A DNA stretch of 64,000 nucleotides, taken from NCBI RefSeq assembly GCF_000149955.1, contig NC_030992.1, positions 2,655,477 to 2,719,476 on the forward strand, given 5' to 3'. A program made the translations under genes and the position numbers. The notes beneath the pieces are model-generated. The model ran no database searches, was not told the origin of the DNA, and saw only the letters and a list, made by a program, of their open reading frames with translations. The first letter of the stretch is position 1. Every line of letters starts with the position of its first letter. The stretch comes from Fusarium oxysporum f. sp. lycopersici 4287 (lineage: Eukaryota > Ascomycota > Sordariomycetes > Hypocreales > Nectriaceae). Of the stretch, positions 1 to 10,473 are shown piece after piece.

Positions 1-520
1 CGGAATCCGAAATTGTCCAACTACGAAGTGAGGTTGAGGATTGGGTTGGCACATATCCTCTTCCATGGAGCACCTCAGAATAATCTCCTGCGGATGCTTA
101 AAGTAACAATCGATGGATCGGTTCGTCGAGTATATTATCTTCCTCACGGTTTTGGAACAATAGATACCAAGCATTGTATAATTCTCTCTCTCTCTCTCTC
201 TCTGTCTGTCTGTCTTTTCGCGACACCTGAAAATCTCCCACAACTCCTCTACATCTTCTATTGTCATGGTAAAGGTACTGTCCTTATTTTTAACGCGCTC
301 ATTAGTCACCACTGTTGTGCTACGCTACACTGATCATTTACACAAGAAACTCTTGTTACTGCAACGAATAATACATATACACGTGTGATTTCATGCAGAT
401 TTGCATCAACAATCCCTTGGTCATTCGCAAAGGACGAGATATTACCCAGGCACTGCCTAATTACTAGGATCACCAGTTTACTACTTGTCTAAAATACAAT
501 CATCGAGCAGGGGTGATCTC
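1..520. other. Left flank without a recognisable gene
   Basis: Only short uninformative reading frames are present. The stretch holds a pyrimidine microsatellite and presumably the 3' untranslated region of the minus-strand gene that follows. Confidence 0.5.
183..215. repeat. (TC)n/(TGTC)n microsatellite
   Basis: About ten TC dinucleotides run directly into three to four TGTC tetranucleotides. It is a simple repeat with no associated gene. Confidence 0.9.
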
Positions 521-3352
521 CTATGACTGCTGCTGCGGCTGCTTGCCAAGCACCTTCTTGAAACTGGACCTCTCGCCAATCTTCTCATAGTATTCGCGGA
601 GCCTTTTCTGATCCCGGAGAGTCTCTGCTCCTGTTTCTTCCACCACGTTGTGCAAAATTGGCCAGAAGGCGAAGTCGGGCAGAGCCAGTTCCATACCAGC
701 GATGTAAGGCCCATTATCCTCAGCGAGGAACCCGTCCCAAACTTCAAGCTCTTGTTTAAGCGACTTCAAGTCTCGTTTGCCGCTCTTGGCTTCCTTCGGA
801 AGGTTTTTCCAAATATCCAAAAGAGCCATGGCACGCTGGAAACGAGTGAGCCGAATGGCCAACTCCTTCGGTGCTTGTGGGGTGCTGCCAGGTCTTCCAA
901 GCCCATAGCGGGCATCAATGTACGACATGACAGCCAGATCGCCTTGAGCAGTGGATTTGTCCTTGTCCACGAATTTGACTGACAGATTCTCAGAGTTTGT
1001 TGCTACAGATCCGGCCGTAATGCTTCCCTTTGCGTAGTTCACGCCAAACTCCGCCAACATGAGAGCAATGCGCATATTGATAGTTGGGTCACTGCAGGTA
1101 AAGAGGCGAGGTGCGTTGCTCATATGCAGCACATCGAACCCTTTTCCATAATTTGCGTCCCAATCGAATTCGCTTGAGTGGTTCTCTGTCCCAAAAGCCT
1201 TCAGCAGCTCAATTGCCTCGGTAGACTGCCCGTTAATGACGGTGTGAGCATCCTCGGGAGTCTTGGCCTTAGCACCTTGGCCCCATATAAGAGTCTCTTC
1301 GCGATTCAGGAACGTCCCTATCTGTCTGAAAGTCAGAGAGATTCGCCCTCCTTCGTATGCAAGTTCGGCTGTGGATTTTTCCTTCTTCGAACGCTTGTCC
1401 TGACGGATGGCATGTAGCCACTTCATGTTACTTTTCAAGCCTAGTCGGCATAGAGAATTGTGTGGGAGTCTGGCACGCTGTATCACTCTTTTCGAGGTTG
1501 TTGGAGAGGTGATATCCTCTTGTGAAGGGTCCTTATCCCTTCTCTTTGTTCTGAAAGTCATAGTTCGTTCAGCGCCGAGGCTCACGTTGGCGATATAAGA
1601 TCCTTTGACGATATCCAGGGTCTTGTCACTGTGTTCGGAGATGTAGTCATTTCCATCTCGGTAGTACTGGATCAGCACATGGTTCAGAGAATGACCCAAC
1701 CGTTTCTCGGTCTCGTTTTTTATAGCCAGTACCGTAGGAGAAAATGACAGCAGTGGAGGAGATTCGTCAGATGGATGACGGTAGACTGGGATGCTCCCAT
1801 CTGGTCCAATCTCACCCTGAACTGCAACAAGTCGTGGAACTTGCCCACCCTGGTGAGACATACGCTGCCACTGAACCTCCCCGCGTAACTTATCGAAAAG
1901 ACCCTCAAGCAACAGCTCAGGAAGAACATTCTCAATGATGTCGGTGTCTCCTTCGCACAGGCCTTCCTGTTGAAGGTTGGCATCATGTATAGCCGCTGGG
2001 TTGTTCATCTCGGGTATTTCCTGTGTCTTGTCTGGTTGTGCTTTCATTGTTTGTGCTTCGTGCTTGCTGGTCGCTTGGGCCGGAGGTGATGCAATGGTTT
2101 GTTCTTCTTTCTGGCTTGCCTCGGCTGGAGACGATGGTTCTATGACTTGGTCTGGTTTTTGCGTGGTATTATGCTGGGAATCTGTATTGATGCTTTCTTC
2201 TTGACCTTTAGAAGTATGATCCAATAATGCTGAATCTGGTTCGGCTTTGATAGCATCTGCGACAACGGCTTTAATAGGGGAATCCTTAGCCGTGTTCGGC
2301 TCATGTATGCCATCCGGTGCCTCAGTAGATTTGATCTGATTAACACCATTTGATTCTGTAGCCTTCGGTTCTGGGCCGACCTCTGAGTCATGGTGTTCAG
2401 CTGCACTTGTCGACAACGCCTTTGGCTGGGGCTGAGTCGATGTTGATGCGGGGCTTGGGGGATTTGAAGCCAGTCGAAGACTTGTCATGTCCTTAACAAA
2501 ATCCGGGGTAGTGCTCTTCTCGCGACCTTCATTTTTTGAATGATCTGACTTTGCAGTCTGTGGTTGTTCCTGGTCCTTCGACGAAGATGGAGGCTTTCTT
2601 GACTTGGGGGGCTTGGACTTGGGTTGTATCACCTCCATGACCTCGTCATACGAAGCAATTTCGCATCCAGTTAGTTCTATTAGAGAGGCTATTGCTGAAG
2701 TCTTTCTCGACTCTGATCGGTAACCACAACAGTCGTCGACGATGGTGATTGCCATTCCATGGCCTGCGGCATCAAGAGCTGTGGCATATACACCAACGTT
2801 GGTGAGTGATCCACAAATGAAGAGTTCCATGACCATCTTAGCACGCAGTATGCGCAGCAGGTGGGTTGACTGGAAGGCTGAATAGTGAGATTTGGTCAAC
2901 CTTGTGTCTGTTTTAGGCAACGAGTCTTCTATGGCTGAAGCTATCCGGCAGCCAGGCGTGTCCGCCTTGACACATGTAGCATCCTCATGGCTCAGGAATG
3001 CCTCCTCATCTGGCGGGCCATCGGCGTCGATTGGTTGAACCGGGATGTTTGGTCGACCTCTCTTAGAAGCTCGTGATGTTTTGGGCGCACTGTCGTTTAC
3101 AAGGATTTGTTCTTCAAGCACAGGTCGGGTCTCACTAAATTGCGATTGAACCCACACAACGTCACCGACTCCTCGGAATGCCTGGGCCAGCTTGATAGTC
3201 TGGTCCACAAAGTCCTCCGGCTCGTGGACGGGTAAAGCACCATCCTTGGATATGAAGTCATGCTGAAGGTCCACGCCAATAAGGGCTTTGCGGGTTGTTA
3301 TTTGGGGCAGGGAAGCTTGGTCGAAAGGAAACATGTTGAAGGTAGTAGCCAT
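521..3352 (-). CDS. Isochorismatase-like / AlkB-like dioxygenase / GST C-terminal fusion protein
   Basis: Intronless, 943 aa. Residues about 22-245 form an isochorismatase-like (cysteine hydrolase fold) domain with the acidic residue in VDLQHDF (D28) and the lysine in LTKSHY (K154). The usual nucleophile Cys is Gly187 in TNVGVYATA, as in EntB/PhzD-type isochorismatases. Residues 250-470 are a low-complexity Ser/Pro/Gln/Glu linker. Residues about 480-690 are an AlkB-like Fe(II)/2-oxoglutarate dioxygenase: HSD (H574, D576), the distal His in KWLHAI (H647) and the 2OG-binding Arg in RISLTFR (about 670-676). Residues about 795-935 resemble a GST C-terminal helical domain. AlkB enzymes demethylate alkylated nucleic acids or proteins; the substrate here is unknown. 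The ATG at 3352 is the first in frame. Domain calls are firm; joint function is inference. Confidence 0.85.
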   Translation of the reverse strand: MATTFNMFPFDQASLPQITTRKALIGVDLQHDFISKDGALPVHEPEDFVDQTIKLAQAFRGVGDVVWVQSQFSETRPVLEEQILVNDSAPKTSRASKRGRPNIPVQPIDADGPPDEEAFLSHEDATCVKADTPGCRIASAIEDSLPKTDTRLTKSHYSAFQSTHLLRILRAKMVMELFICGSLTNVGVYATALDAAGHGMAITIVDDCCGYRSESRKTSAIASLIELTGCEIASYDEVMEVIQPKSKPPKSRKPPSSSKDQEQPQTAKSDHSKNEGREKSTTPDFVKDMTSLRLASNPPSPASTSTQPQPKALSTSAAEHHDSEVGPEPKATESNGVNQIKSTEAPDGIHEPNTAKDSPIKAVVADAIKAEPDSALLDHTSKGQEESINTDSQHNTTQKPDQVIEPSSPAEASQKEEQTIASPPAQATSKHEAQTMKAQPDKTQEIPEMNNPAAIHDANLQQEGLCEGDTDIIENVLPELLLEGLFDKLRGEVQWQRMSHQGGQVPRLVAVQGEIGPDGSIPVYRHPSDESPPLLSFSPTVLAIKNETEKRLGHSLNHVLIQYYRDGNDYISEHSDKTLDIVKGSYIANVSLGAERTMTFRTKRRDKDPSQEDITSPTTSKRVIQRARLPHNSLCRLGLKSNMKWLHAIRQDKRSKKEKSTAELAYEGGRISLTFRQIGTFLNREETLIWGQGAKAKTPEDAHTVINGQSTEAIELLKAFGTENHSSEFDWDANYGKGFDVLHMSNAPRLFTCSDPTINMRIALMLAEFGVNYAKGSITAGSVATNSENLSVKFVDKDKSTAQGDLAVMSYIDARYGLGRPGSTPQAPKELAIRLTRFQRAMALLDIWKNLPKEAKSGKRDLKSLKQELEVWDGFLAEDNGPYIAGMELALPDFAFWPILHNVVEETGAETLRDQKRLREYYEKIGERSSFKKVLGKQPQQQS

Positions 3353-4287
3353 ACAAAAAGGAACTGACTGTATTGCTGGCGAAACGAGTTAATACGTTGG
3401 TCAATGATACCCCCCGAAAGTCCAGCCTTCGGTATTTAAGCAAGATATGTCCATAGACAGGCAAGGGTAGGATTGATGGGTTTGGTACTGCGGGCTTTAG
3501 GGCAGGGAATAGATGATCAGGGTCCTTGTGATGCTTCAAGGGAATTGAATAATGGTGCAGGGTAAGGGGCGTCCGAGTACCTTTCAGGATTCGTGTGTTC
3601 TTGCGTTACGTGGTGATTATAAGGTAGATATATCTAGAAGAGAGTCGGCAACTCGGTCTGGACTTGTATCGTTTCTGACTCGTACATTTGTTTCAAGTAT
3701 CATCTGTTTTTCAAGGTGTGTGTTGGAAAGAGGTGGTAAGGATAAGAGATCGAAGGGCCTCGAACCGACTAAAGAAGTGCCGTATAAGCTTATTATTTCT
3801 TTGCCGTAAGGGTTCTCAGTGTATGCCGTAGTTGGGTATCTGTGGAAATGACGAAAATTAGGATTGTCGTGATACGCTTTGACGTTGAAGCGTAGCTGTA
3901 CAATAGAGTGCGAACCTGTGACCAACACTGGCGTCCTACCTGTCTGTGGGTGATTGATTTATCGATCTGTCTGTCACTTTGACGGACCCCTGTAATCTGG
4001 GTCAACAAGAGCATCAAATCTCAAAATGCAGGGCTCAGTTCTTTTCTGAAGGCTTGTTTCAAAGTGTCGGTCAAAGTCGTTAGCAGTCCACTGCCCAGCT
4101 TTCAGTTGGTTAGCCGATTGACATGTATACAATCCTAGCGACTTGCATGTGAGAAGCTGTGAGACAGCATGGCAAAGCATGGCTAGCATGGGTCACAATG
4201 CGTTGGGTTGTATTTGCGAGTTTCGGAATCACAGCGACACTTCGACGTCGATCTTGTGGTCTAGAACCTTATTAATACCGCCATTAA

Positions 4288-4327
<40 letters not shown>

Positions 4328-4985
4328 CACAAAAAACACTGCTTTCCTGGGTTCTCCACGACAATGGACATATCCTTCCACCATCCGCGAGATTGCCATT
4401 CCTAGTTTATTGAGAATTCAGGATATTCATTCATGACGTACTTGTCTTCACTAAACATCCTATCGACAATGGGTGTTAACAACTCGAAGTGCCTAAATTA
4501 TTAGTGTGTACTCGCTGGAACATCCATAAAGGTTGGGCTATCACGATGCACAATAATTTGAATAATGCCGCATGGCATGTCCCAAGTGCTAGAGTTTCAT
4601 AAGTCAGTGGGTTGTCAAATGCCATGCATGATAATAACGGCACACCTGAACAATGGTGAGAGAGCTCGCCATCCTTTGTCGTAGGTGGTGGCTCCCATGA
4701 AGACCTGGAGAAGCGTGCATACGAGCCGAAGCTTCTCCGGGCGCGCTACTGAGGAAAGCTTCCGACCTCCAACTGCTCCAGCTCCAGCAATATCACAAAC
4801 GTGCATTCAGCCTCATTACTCACGACTCAAGCGATCTCTGCCTAGCCTCCCATTATCTACACCTCGAGAAGATCTCAACATAACACGGCGTCACCATATA
4901 TAGCCTTTCGATGGGAAATTAACAAGGCTTTTTTCACTCTTGCGCCAACACGCGTCGCGATCTCGTATTTGACAACCTCGTCGCA
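3353..4985. other. Divergent intergenic region between the fusion gene and TAF8
   Basis: About 1.6 kb separates two divergently transcribed starts and should contain both promoters. Apart from a CA microsatellite I see only short overlapping frames on both strands without protein-like composition. Confidence 0.5.
4291..4325. repeat. (CA)n microsatellite
   Basis: About 17 uninterrupted CA dinucleotides, a simple repeat likely to be polymorphic in length. Confidence 0.95.
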
Positions 4986-5960
4986 ATGACACCCAAACGA
5001 AGTCTATCGCCTGCCGATGAGCAACAGCCTAACCCGAAACGCCCTCGCTTCGAAGACTTGGAAAGCGTCACGATGCAGATCGAGGATGAAGAGTCTCGCT
5101 CGATTGAATCCTCGGTACCGAATCCGCATTATCAAGCTAGAACGGGACTTCAGCGTTCGATCGCAATGGTTCTCAACCACGATGGGTTCCAGGGAGCAAG
5201 CCCCGAGGCAATGGAGAGCTTCACAGGGATGGTAGAGACGTGTGAGTTGTTGGCTGCAGCTCCCTGATGGGCGTTCTATAACTAATACACTCCAGATCTG
5301 GAGGGCATGATTGAAGCTGCCAAAACCCTCGCACTGGCTGCTCGTCGCGAGCATCCTATCCCGACCGACTTTGAGCATGCGCTACGACGGCACAATGTTA
5401 GCGTCTCCTCGCTGAAACCGCACCTGAAGCCTCCTGTCTCAAAGACGCAACTGTTTCCTGGCTATGTTGATGTACTACCCGAGGACCTCGATGCATACAC
5501 GACGCTACCACTTCTGGGTGAAGAGCTCAGTGGACAACCAGACAAAGACGAGAAAGAATATGTTCCTTCTTCTTTCCCCGACTTTCCCAGCAAACACACG
5601 TACAAGTTCACTCCTCAGGAGGATACTAGCATTCGTGACTCGAAGAAAATACGGGAGGAAGCCGCAAGGACGGCCCAGCAGGGCGAGGATGCTCTTAGAC
5701 GACTAGTCCGTGCATCCAAAATGCGTAAGCAGAAGGAGGTCAAGAATTTAGTGGAGCGTGATGCACATGGCAAAGAACGATTTCGTCTATGGGAATCCAC
5801 GATGAAGAGGTTTATGGCAACTGAGGGTAGAGGGGAGAATACCGATCAAATGGAGATCGCCGACCACAGCATGATCGTCAATGGCGAGGCGTTGTTCTCG
5901 CGTAAGGAGGTTCCCAAGGCTGGTAAACGAACAGCTGCCTTGGCCAAAAAGGCGGTATGA
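4986..5960 (+). CDS. TAF8: Transcription initiation factor TFIID subunit 8 (TAF8-like)
   Basis: Two exons, 4986-5241 and 5296-5960, 306 aa. The 54-nt intron has a GTGAGT donor, an ACTAATAC branch site and a TCCAG acceptor; splicing joins VET to YLEGMIEAAKTLA and restores one continuous helix. Residues about 50-115 form the histone-fold (bromo-TP) domain, which in this family pairs with TAF10 inside TFIID. A TAF8 C-terminal motif follows (FPDFPSKHTYKFTP, about residues 185-200), then a Lys/Arg-rich tail. The N terminus carries a basic, nuclear-localisation-like stretch (NPKRPRFE). The role is in RNA polymerase II pre-initiation complex assembly in the nucleus. The length fits fungal TAF8 and the call rests on the diagnostic HTYKFTP motif. 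Confidence 0.88.
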
Positions 5961-6759
5961 ACACCAAAAGAAGTCCAGACAAGATGGCTTGCATGATACC
6001 CCGTATATAATACTCTGGCTGGGAGGCGTAAGGTGTTACTGGGCTTACTGCATTATTTTAGGTTAGAAAGGCAATGGAGCGAATGCTGATATAGAACAAC
6101 ACCCGACAAGAACGAATCGAGGTCAACACTGCGCTGCGAGCTTTTATCTCAGCCTTCCTGTGCATATTCTAAACATGTTTAGAGTGATAGCAACAACGTG
6201 ATAGTGTTTGAAGCCACATTGTTACTGTGTCGTTTGCGTATGTTGGTCCTCAAACTCTCTGGCTTGAACTCCCGACTAATTCGAGTCACAACAGATGGAT
6301 TGAGAGGGGGCGTTTTGGCCAGATGGCACCTTGAAGGCTGTATTACCTTCGGTTGCCTCGTCGACAACCACATCGTCAGGTACCGCTAGAAATGCATCTC
6401 CTCATAGGTACTAACTCATCTCTCATGGCGGTGAATTGCACGAATGGAGAACAACCGCATGTCATGTATAGGGCAGCCACACCTACGCCACGTCTGGCTT
6501 GGATAACGCCACACTGCTCAGAAAATTCAGAAACCTGACCAAGTTGGTACGTACCTCGTGTGCCTCTCGCACCCCGCTAATGTCGAAGCGGAGCTCAAGG
6601 CCCTAACTTTCTCTAATTTTTAACCCACACAAAAAAAAGGGCAGGTACGATTCGCAACCGCCTTCCCTTCCGACTCGGCCTAGGTTTTGCAGAGCAGCCT
6701 TTGATTTCTCTTTCTTCCTCAAGCACCTTGATCCTCTGCATCGCCTCGTCACCGCAACC
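5961..6759. other. TAF8 3' region and RACK1 promoter
   Basis: About 800 bp between genes on the same strand. Shortly before the RACK1 start lie pyrimidine-rich tracts (6671-6720) of the kind common at fungal transcription starts. No other gene is visible. Confidence 0.5.
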
Positions 6760-8206
6760 ATGGCCGAACAATTGATCCTGAAGGGCACTCTCGAGGGCCA
6801 CGTACGTCGATCCCCATGAAACCTTGCTTCTGTCGCTGCCGGCTGCTGCGTCGCGACTGTCGCTGGTTACGACCCGCTACAAATCAAGATGTCTGCAGTT
6901 GGCATCGTGGAATGAGATAACCTAAGAGGAAGAAGGACTGAAGGCTGACTATTTGCAGAATGGCTGGGTCACCAGTCTGGCTACCTCCATGGAGAAGTAC
7001 GTCGAGAACAAACTTGGTCACGCTTTTGCTTCGAGGCCACTCAACTAACATTTCTCCAGCCCCAACATGCTCCTGTCTGCCTCCCGAGACAAGACCCTGA
7101 TCATCTGGAACCTCACTCGCGATGAGACCCAGTACGGCTACCCCAAGCGATCCCTCCACGGCCACTCTCACATTGTCTCCGACTGTGTACGTTCGCCCAG
7201 TGCCCCGCCGCACACGATAGCATTTTGGCGGGCAGATGTAATTTAGGACTCGGCTGATTGTTGGAACTAGGTTATCTCCTCTGACGGTGCCTACGCTCTG
7301 TCTGCCTCTTGGGACAAGACTCTGCGTCTCTGGGAGCTCGCCAGCGGTACCACCACTCGACGATTCGTCGGCCACACCAACGACGTCCTTTCCGTCAGCT
7401 TCTCTGCCGACAACCGCCAGATCGTCTCCGGTTCTCGCGACCGAACCATCAAGCTCTGGAACACTCTCGGTGACTGCAAGTACACCATCACCGAGAAGGG
7501 CCACACCGAGTGGGCTTCTTGCGTCCGTTTCAGCCCCAACCCCCAGAACCCTGTCATTGTCTCCGCCGGCTGGGACAAGCTCGTCAAGGTCAGTAAAGAA
7601 GACAGATTCTGTGATTTCGCTTTCCACATGATGTTTGCAACCCAAGTATTTGCTACTTCAGAGCCTGTTCACGCAGGCCATGAGACCACTATTCACCATT
7701 GCCCTGATCCCAGCTTTTGCATAGCCCTCTTCTCATCTGCTCATGTGCATTGATTTGATTAATTCTGACAATATGTCCAGGTTTGGGAGCTCTCCACCTG
7801 CAAGCTCCAGACTGACCACATCGGTCACACCGGCTACATCAACACTGTCACCATCTCCCCCGACGGTTCTCTGTGCGCCTCTGGTGGCAAGGACGGTACC
7901 ACCATGCTCTGGGATCTTAACGAGTCCAAGCACCTTTACTCTCTCAACGCCAACGACGAGATCCACGCCCTTGTCTTCTCCCCCAACAGATACTGGCTGT
8001 GCGCTGCCACCGCCAGCAGCATCATCATCTTCGACCTCGAGAAGAAGAGCAAGGTTGATGAGCTCAAGCCTGAGTTCCCCGCTGTCGGCAAGAAGAGCCG
8101 AGAGCCTGAGTGTGTCAGCTTGGCTTGGTCTGCTGATGGCCAGACTCTGTTCGCTGGCTACACTGACAACATCATCCGTGCCTGGGGTGTCATGTCGAGG
8201 GCATAA
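6760..8206 (+). CDS. RACK1 / Gbeta-like WD40 ribosomal scaffold protein
   Basis: Five exons: 6760-6801, 6959-6996, 7060-7186, 7271-7588, 7781-8206; 316 aa, exactly the family length. All junctions keep phase and have GTACGT- or GTCAGT-type donors. Seven WD40 blades are readable, with blade-ending motifs such as [30 protein letters not shown] and [10 protein letters not shown]. The protein binds the 40S subunit near the mRNA exit site and links signalling to translation; orthologues are yeast Asc1, Neurospora CPC-2 and S. pombe Cpc2. Synonymous codons are strongly biased to C at third positions (ACC, GTC, CTC), as expected for a highly expressed gene. The first exon codes for only 14 residues. 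The last intron, 192 nt, holds a C/D snoRNA. Confidence 0.97.
7624..7711 (+). ncRNA. snR24: Intronic C/D box snoRNA, snR24 (U24)-like
   Basis: Lies inside the fourth RACK1 intron. Box C is ATGATGT (7628-7634), box C' is ATGAGA (7680-7685) and box D is CTGA (7704-7707), about 90 nt as for yeast snR24. The element TATTTGCTACT (7647-7657) is complementary over 11 nt to AGTAGCAAATA, which I recall as the conserved 25S rRNA segment targeted by snR24 (yeast Cm1437); flanking G-U and A-U pairs extend the duplex to about 13 of 14. Yeast snR24 also sits in the ASC1 (RACK1) intron, so host and guest match. The second guide, just before box D (TTCACCATTGCC), keeps only CACCA of the expected complement and may be inactive. 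Confidence 0.75.
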
Positions 8207-8803
8207 ATTGCTCTACCCTAAAAAAGAGGCGTGGTGACGAAGGCGAGCGGAAGAAGGTAGATCATTGGTAGGGCGTCAAATGGTTGGCTTCCTCGTTTGG
8301 TCTTTATTGATGCAAAGGAAGGGGGGCGACTACAAATCTGACGAGGGCATAACGCATTTGATGGTTATAGGCAGCCCCTGAAATTACCGGGATTCATCCT
8401 TTTGTTCTCCAATAAAGAACTCGAGTTTTCAAAATATTTCATTGTTTAAGTGATCTTTCGTCTGTTTTTGGCATGAGATGTGACGTTGTGACTGTGAGAC
8501 TGACCTTCGTTATTCCAACCAAGAGGCGACATTGGCCAGAAGGTGTCCATGCATTCACATCAGAGCCGCAATTAGGAGCGCCATTGATCAGGAGTAAAGG
8601 ATCCTGACGTCTGATCCGTCATTTCTAAGCAAAGGTCTATTTGGGAAGTATCATACAACATGCTTTTGTCTCTCTACTCGCCACAAGATAAGTTGTCTCA
8701 CTAAAACGATGATGTTCCTGACCCTGAGTGACTGCTGGTCCCACAGCGTCTTCTTCTCTCGAAACATTTAGCGGCTGTTTTCGTTCCATCCTGCCTCATC
8801 ATT
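8207..8803. other. Convergent 3' region of RACK1 and OST3
   Basis: About 600 bp between two converging genes. It carries the RACK1 3' untranslated region, with AATAAA-like sequence at 8411-8416 (CCAATAAAGAA). No gene is visible. Confidence 0.5.
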
Positions 8804-9966
8804 TTACATGAATGGCGGCAGAGAGAATGGATAGCCAGGGTTCTTGATACGGAAGACGCTCAGCAGAAAGCTGTTGACAAGGAACAGGGCGCCGCCGAAC
8901 GCAATGACTGCGACTTGTTGAGACTTGGCCTCAGCAATTCGTGGGGCCTTGATAGCGAGAGAGATCGCGCAAAACGACAAAACACCATCTAGAAAAAGCA
9001 GTTAGAAGGAGGAATAGAGTCAAGAGGGAGTGGACGAGACATACAGATTGCTGCCACCACTTGTGTTTCCAAACCGAGTTGGTTCTGGAAACCGCTCGCG
9101 ATGTAGTTGACCCCACCACGTCCGTCACCAGTAACGTAGGGAACTTTGCGGATGTGGTTGAACATGTGTCCGCTGATGAACAAGAGAATGGTCATCAAGG
9201 ACAAGGCTGCCCAGAGGTTGCGGCTCTGCAGAATGTGAGACACATACGGCCAAGCCACGACACCTGCAGTAATAACTCCGAGCACGATGGTTATGGTGAT
9301 CGCCCATCCCGCATAGTTGAAAGGTCGCTTGACAGCAGGATGAGGTCGGTCGGGCAGCTGACGAGCGAGCCAGGAGTGAACTTTTTCGGCAGTCGGGGGT
9401 CTGAATATTGTTTGTTAGTCAATCGTCTAGAAAGGCTGCGGACAAAACTACTCACCCGGCACTGAAGTCGTATCGCAGTGGCTCTGGCTTTTGAGCAGCA
9501 TGGGGACCGACAGTGGGCTGGAATAAGAGGAGGACAGGGGCAGTTTGAAGGCCAAGCTTCATTCATAGCGTCAGCAACCAAAGTAATACTAATGCTTTCG
9601 ATCTTGCATAGCACATACCGACATGAAGATCTCTCTGCCATCAACAAAATCCAGTGTACCAAAAATCAGTCGCGAGTTGCCGGCCTTGTCACCCTTGGCC
9701 CAGCTCTTGCCCAACAGGTCCCATTCAGGTTGGAACTCGCGGCAGAGCTGGCAAGAAAATCGTGCATCGGCTGCGGTGAGGAGCACAGCAACGCTGTAGT
9801 CTCTTGGTGTAGAGGTCAGAGTTTTATACGTCGATTCTTTCAGCTTGAGCGGTGTCGAGCTCTGTTTGGCATGGAATTCATCGAACCGCTCCGCGGAGGA
9901 CTTTTTGGCGGCAGCCACGCCCATCGCAAGCACGGCGAAAGAGAGAAGTGAGCGTAGGAAACGCAT
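8804..9966 (-). CDS. OST3: Oligosaccharyltransferase subunit OST3/OST6 (magnesium transporter/Tusc3 family)
   Basis: Four exons (9619-9966, 9456-9556, 9045-9400, 8804-8988), 329 aa. Order: a cleavable signal peptide (first 20 residues, ending AAA); a luminal thioredoxin-like domain with the redox motif CQLC (C72, C75) inside FSCQLCREFQPEW; then four hydrophobic helices in the C-terminal half, the first around YAGWAITITIVLGVITAG and the last around VAVIAFGGALFLVNSFLL. This is the Ost3/Ost6 topology of the ER oligosaccharyltransferase. The thioredoxin domain holds substrate cysteines by mixed disulfides and widens the range of N-glycosylation sites. Length and architecture match the family. OST3 and OST6 cannot be separated with confidence without alignment. 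Confidence 0.93.
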
Positions 9967-10473
9967 GTCGACAAGAATAAAAAGATGGGGTTCGTTCCAA
10001 GGAGAAAAAAAAGGGGGCCAATTGGCCCGTAAGTAAAGAAGTAGGAGACTGTTGAAGCTGTATCAACCACCTTGCTTGTGGAAGCTGTAGCTATAATAGA
10101 CGTGAAGCTGAGGTGGCCTCTCAATCGAGCAAAGCGCCTTACCTAAGCTCCCGCCTCGAGCTGGCGGGGACCACCACGGCGCCATTGGATGAGTGAGCGA
10201 GCGCTTATCACGTGAAAGCTTATCGATAGCATGGGCGCTAATCTTGATGCAGCAACATGTTTACGCTTATACCGAGTCGCCAAAACATAGGTAGGTTGGT
10301 TTCGGCTGTCTTCCATAACGATTCATCCCACCTCGACTTGGTTTGCCTTGCATGTCATTTTCTCGGTAGACTCTGCATCTGCCAGGGCTTCAGTATACTC
10401 AACTGTCAAAAGTTGTACCGATTTCTCTTTACTGCATTGAACCTGTCTCGTCAGCACCATCACATTGGCAAAC
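9967..10473. promoter_or_regulatory. Shared divergent promoter, OST3 and coiled-coil gene
   Basis: About 500 bp between two divergent start codons. It contains the 8-bp palindrome TCACGTGA (10208-10215), a bHLH/Cbf1-type E-box. A further short exon of the downstream gene in this stretch cannot be excluded. Confidence 0.4.
10208..10215. promoter_or_regulatory. TCACGTGA E-box palindrome
   Basis: A perfect palindrome containing CACGTG, the core bound by Cbf1/CPF1-type bHLH factors. The same octamer occurs in another divergent promoter at 59944. Binding is inferred from the motif alone. Confidence 0.35.

Noticed and set aside
6802..6958. Second snoRNA in the first RACK1 intron
   Set aside because: Only weak box-like strings and no guide match; the evidence in the last intron is far better.
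6884..7645. 253-codon open frame on the minus strand
   Set aside because: It lies antisense to RACK1 exons and introns; its openness follows from the C-ending codons of RACK1 and it has no domain.
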